Part shown: one piece after another, positions 61,262 to 64,000 of the stretch | Numbering within the stretch: the first letter of the stretch is position 1 | How the letters are laid out: each line of letters starts with the position of its first letter | Origin: Bacteroidota bacterium | GTDB taxonomy: Bacteria > Bacteroidota > Bacteroidia > UBA4408 | DNA length: 64,000 nucleotides | Direction: 5' to 3' | NCBI GenBank assembly: GCA_016718805.1 | Contig: JADKCP010000011.1 | Location: 248,001-312,000 of the forward strand | Position numbers and translations under genes: made by a program | Notes under the pieces: model-generated | Told to the model about the DNA's origin: nothing | Database searches by the model: none | Seen by the model: only the letters and a program-made list of their open reading frames with translations

Positions 61262-63720
61262 AATTAGTTATTTCGCTTAGTGTATTTGTCAGTTTTGTGC
61301 TGGCAAGCTACGCATTGAGAGCTCAAACAACACGTGTTTCTGGCAAAGTGATCGACGAACAAAGCAAGGAACTATTGCCTTTTGTAAATGTTACTTTTAA
61401 GGGAACCAAAATAGGTACCATCACCGATTTTGATGGAACTTTTTCGATAGAGACTTATTATGCTTCTGATTCCCTTCGTTTTTCGCTCATAGGATACAAA
61501 ACAACTACAATTGCTATAAAAAAAGATAAAGCTCAATTTGTAACAGTTGTGCTTAAAAGTAGCGGATTAGAACTAAAGGAAGTAGTAGTAAATGCGAGAG
61601 ATTTTGAAAATCCTGCTTGGCGAATAATTCGTGCTACTATTGCTAATAAAGACATCAATAACAAATCCAAACTCGACGCTTACGAATATGAAGCGTATAA
61701 TAAAATTGAATTTGACTTAAAAAACTTCCAACCGAAACTACGCAAGAATTTATTCTTACGCCCTTTTCGATTCATATTTAATTATGTCGATACAATTGAA
61801 AATGATTACTATTTACCGCTATTTATTTCTGAGTCGTTAAGCGATTTTTACTTCCGAAAAAATCCTTCTCAAAAAAAGGAAATAATTAAAGCTACAAAAA
61901 CTGGAGGTATGCAAAATGAAAGCGTATCGCGACTTTTAGGAGATACCTATCAAAATATTAATGTGTACGATAACGATATTTTAGTATTTGGAAGAGCCTT
62001 TGTTAGTCCTGTTTCAAACGCCGGATTTGCCTTTTACAAATACTATTTGTTGGATAGCGCATATATTGAAAATCGCTTTTGTTACAAAGTTTCCTTTCAG
62101 CCAAAACGAAAGCAAGAGCTCACATTTGCCGGTGAAATGTGGATAAACGATACCACTTTTGCAATCAAAAATATTGAAGCCGGAATCGTAAAAGACGCGA
62201 ATATTAACTATATACAAAGTTTTATATTCAAACAAGAATTCAAACAGGTTCAAAAAGAAGTGTGGATGCTCACAAAGGATGAATTGCACTTTGATGCAGC
62301 TATTTTAATTCCGCACAAATTGCGTAAGCAACATTTTACCGGCGGTAAAATCAGTACTTATCGAAACTTTAAAATCAATGAATTGAGAGAAGAATCATTT
62401 TATTTGAATCCCGAAAATATTGTAATGAACGACAGCAGTACTATAAAATCCGCTGACTTTTGGGCAAGCGCGCGACACGATTCGTTAAGTGCACATGACA
62501 GGGATGTATATACCATTGCAGATTCAATTCCGAAGGTTCCAATTTTTAAATTTTATACCAACGTTGTGAAAGGCTACAATTCATGGGGAGTTGTTGATTT
62601 TGGTCCTTATTTTACCACCTATAGTTTTAACGCATTAGAAGGAAATCGCTTTAAATTAAGTGCTCGAACAAATACAAAATTTGATAAGCATTTAGGATTT
62701 AGTGGGTATCTAGCATACGGTACACTCGATCAGAATTTTAAATATGGTGCAACCGTAAACTACTTTTTTAAGCGAATTCCACGGAGTTTATTAAGTGCAA
62801 CTTATCGTGAAGATGTAGAACAATTTGGTTTGGCACAAGGTATTTTTAAGGATGATAATATAATTACGTCTGCGTTACGGCGAACACAAATTCGCACTTA
62901 CAATAAGGTACGTGAAATAAATGCCTTTTTTGAAAAAGATTGGTTCAATGGATTTGGAAATAAATTTCAATTTAAACGTAAAGAACTAATTCCTACAGGA
63001 GATTTAGTGTACGATAAAGAAAATAGCCCCGGCCAATTTGCCAATGTAACCAAGATTACAACTGTTGAATTTTCGGTGCATACGCGCTTTGCTTATGGAG
63101 AGCGATTTATTAGTGGTAATCATCAACGTATTAGTTTAGGAACTCAATTTCCAATATTAGATGTGCATTTTTACTATGGTATAAAAGGTTTTTTGAATGG
63201 TGAGTATGCCTATCAAAAATTGTCGTTAAGTGTGAAAGACAAAATTAAATTGGGAATTTTAGGTACCTTCAGGTACAAAGTTGATGCAGGTAAAATATGG
63301 GGAAATGTTCCTTTTCCGTTGCTTGAAATACATGCCGGAAATCAAACCTACTTATATAATGAAAATACATTTAATACCATGAATCTTTTTGAATTTGTAA
63401 GTGATCAATATGCCAGTCTTGCGATTTCGCAGCACTTTGAAGGATTGTTATTCAATAAAATTCCCTTGATTAAAAAACTCAATTGGCGTGAAGTTGTTTC
63501 AGGAAAAGCACTGGTTGGTAAATTAAGTGCAGCTAACCAAAGTATACTAGACTTACCCGCAAACCTTAGTACATTGAGTTATCCTTACTATGAAACAAGC
63601 GTAGGGATTGAAAATATTTTTCAAGTATTGCGAATTGATGCCTTGTGGCGTTTATCTTATCTCGACCGTCCAAATATTACTAAATTTGGCATTCGTTTTA
63701 AACTTCAATTAGAATTTTAA
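61243..63720 (+). CDS. DUF5686 outer-membrane protein with carboxypeptidase-regulatory-like domain
   Basis: An 825-residue protein starting at GTG 61243 inside the upstream gene, with a signal peptide (MRASKLKLVISLSVFVSFVLASYALRAQ). A CarboxypepD_reg-like beta-sandwich follows (RVSGKVIDEQSKELLPFVNVTFKGTKIGTITDFDGTFSIET, about 31-110), as in TonB-dependent receptors. The long DUF5686 region of many antiparallel strands suggests an outer-membrane barrel and ends in FGIRFKLQLEF with a terminal aromatic residue. The function of DUF5686 is unknown. The 19-bp overlap with the C45-type hydrolase gene implies translational coupling, so the two may act together at the envelope. No TonB box was recognised. 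Confidence 0.87.
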   Translation: MRASKLKLVISLSVFVSFVLASYALRAQTTRVSGKVIDEQSKELLPFVNVTFKGTKIGTITDFDGTFSIETYYASDSLRFSLIGYKTTTIAIKKDKAQFVTVVLKSSGLELKEVVVNARDFENPAWRIIRATIANKDINNKSKLDAYEYEAYNKIEFDLKNFQPKLRKNLFLRPFRFIFNYVDTIENDYYLPLFISESLSDFYFRKNPSQKKEIIKATKTGGMQNESVSRLLGDTYQNINVYDNDILVFGRAFVSPVSNAGFAFYKYYLLDSAYIENRFCYKVSFQPKRKQELTFAGEMWINDTTFAIKNIEAGIVKDANINYIQSFIFKQEFKQVQKEVWMLTKDELHFDAAILIPHKLRKQHFTGGKISTYRNFKINELREESFYLNPENIVMNDSSTIKSADFWASARHDSLSAHDRDVYTIADSIPKVPIFKFYTNVVKGYNSWGVVDFGPYFTTYSFNALEGNRFKLSARTNTKFDKHLGFSGYLAYGTLDQNFKYGATVNYFFKRIPRSLLSATYREDVEQFGLAQGIFKDDNIITSALRRTQIRTYNKVREINAFFEKDWFNGFGNKFQFKRKELIPTGDLVYDKENSPGQFANVTKITTVEFSVHTRFAYGERFISGNHQRISLGTQFPILDVHFYYGIKGFLNGEYAYQKLSLSVKDKIKLGILGTFRYKVDAGKIWGNVPFPLLEIHAGNQTYLYNENTFNTMNLFEFVSDQYASLAISQHFEGLLFNKIPLIKKLNWREVVSGKALVGKLSAANQSILDLPANLSTLSYPYYETSVGIENIFQVLRIDALWRLSYLDRPNITKFGIRFKLQLEF

Positions 63721-63749
63721 TTATTCATAGCCTTAATCAACTAACACAA

Positions 63750-64000
63750 ATGATTTTTGGAATTGGTACCGATATTATTGAGGTTCAAAGAGTAGAAAAG
63801 TTAGTAGGTAGTATTGCCGGTAAAAAACGCATTTTTAGCGATAGCGAAATTGCTTATTGCGAATCGAAAAAAAATAAAGGTGAAAATTATGCTGCTCGAT
63901 ATGCTGCAAAAGAGGCATTTTTCAAGGCCTTTGGTACCGGTTGGCGTGGAAAAATGTCGTTTAATGAAGTCATTATCAAAAACAACCGTTTGGGAAAACC
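63750..64000 (+). CDS. acpS: Holo-[acyl-carrier-protein] synthase (partial, runs off right edge)
   Basis: The frame opens at ATG 63750 and stays open to the window end (83 full codons of about 125). It reads MIFGIGTDIIEVQRVEKLV, with the Mg-binding Asp in GIGTDI. AARYAAKEAFFKAFGTGW carries the second metal ligand Glu and the conserved Lys of the 4'-phosphopantetheinyl transferase. The enzyme activates ACP with phosphopantetheine from CoA. It is 29 bp behind the DUF5686 gene. Confidence 0.95.
   Translation, partial: MIFGIGTDIIEVQRVEKLVGSIAGKKRIFSDSEIAYCESKKNKGENYAARYAAKEAFFKAFGTGWRGKMSFNEVIIKNNRLGK

Noticed and set aside
1..64000. tRNA or rRNA genes
   Set aside because: I found no cloverleaf with a GGTTCGAATC-type T arm outside coding sequence and no rRNA-like stretch. 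Matches such as AGGTTCAAT at 48865 belong to the gcvT leader hairpin.

Overview
The window is AT-rich DNA from a member of the Bacteroidota. Five secreted proteins end in type IX secretion (T9SS) sorting domains: four type A, and one type B of the gliding-motility CHU_C kind. Promoters fit the Bacteroidota -7 consensus TAnnTTTG, many genes lack a Shine-Dalgarno sequence, and marker families such as DUF5686, SiaB/SiaC and propeller-LytS/LytTR pairs are present. The gene content suits a free-living or environmental lineage. I cannot name a genus. No rRNA, tRNA, CRISPR array, phage or intact transposase is visible.

1-11.5 kb: the N-terminus of a membrane protein leaves the left edge. It is followed by a DUF1304 membrane protein and a PKHD oxygenase, release factor 3 (prfC), an OsmC peroxidase, a ppk1-ppx polyphosphate operon, a secreted PHP metallohydrolase, and a frameshifted acyl-CoA reductase divergent from a two-[4Fe-4S] ferredoxin.

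11.5-21.3 kb: two large T9SS-exported repeat proteins, one frameshifted, then a propeller-type sensor kinase (also frameshifted) with its LytTR response regulator.

21.4-34.9 kb: housekeeping and proteostasis genes: clpC, gyrA, a TPR protein, lon and 3-hydroxybutyryl-CoA dehydrogenase. A 600-bp cluster of REP-like palindromes bounded by inverted copies lies between a small secreted protein and lon. Then come the siaB-siaC phosphorylation switch and a methyltransferase.

34.9-44.7 kb: a 2.5-thousand-residue T9SS protein with seven copies of a sialidase-N-terminal-like module and a C-terminal polysaccharide-deacetylase domain. Divergent from it is a PKD/CHU_C type B protein.

44.7-64 kb: a saccharopine-dehydrogenase-like enzyme and lipid kinase, a GNAT fusion and gcvT, then mutL, two rhomboids and an EEP hydrolase, then a PagL-like deacylase, a GIN-domain lipoprotein and an LTA-synthase-like sulfatase. 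A third rhomboid, a C45-type Ntn hydrolase, a DUF5686 outer-membrane protein and the start of acpS follow.

Three genes (acyl-CoA reductase, the YCF48/PKD protein and the sensor kinase) are broken by single-base changes, each in or next to a homopolymer run. Either they are young pseudogenes or the assembly carries homopolymer errors. The strongest unexplained structures are the REP-like cluster at 28.5-29.1 kb, the seven-fold repeat protein, and several dyads or direct repeats at promoters (6.63 kb, 42.76 kb, 44.66 kb). I found no complete, clearly undescribed multi-gene system.
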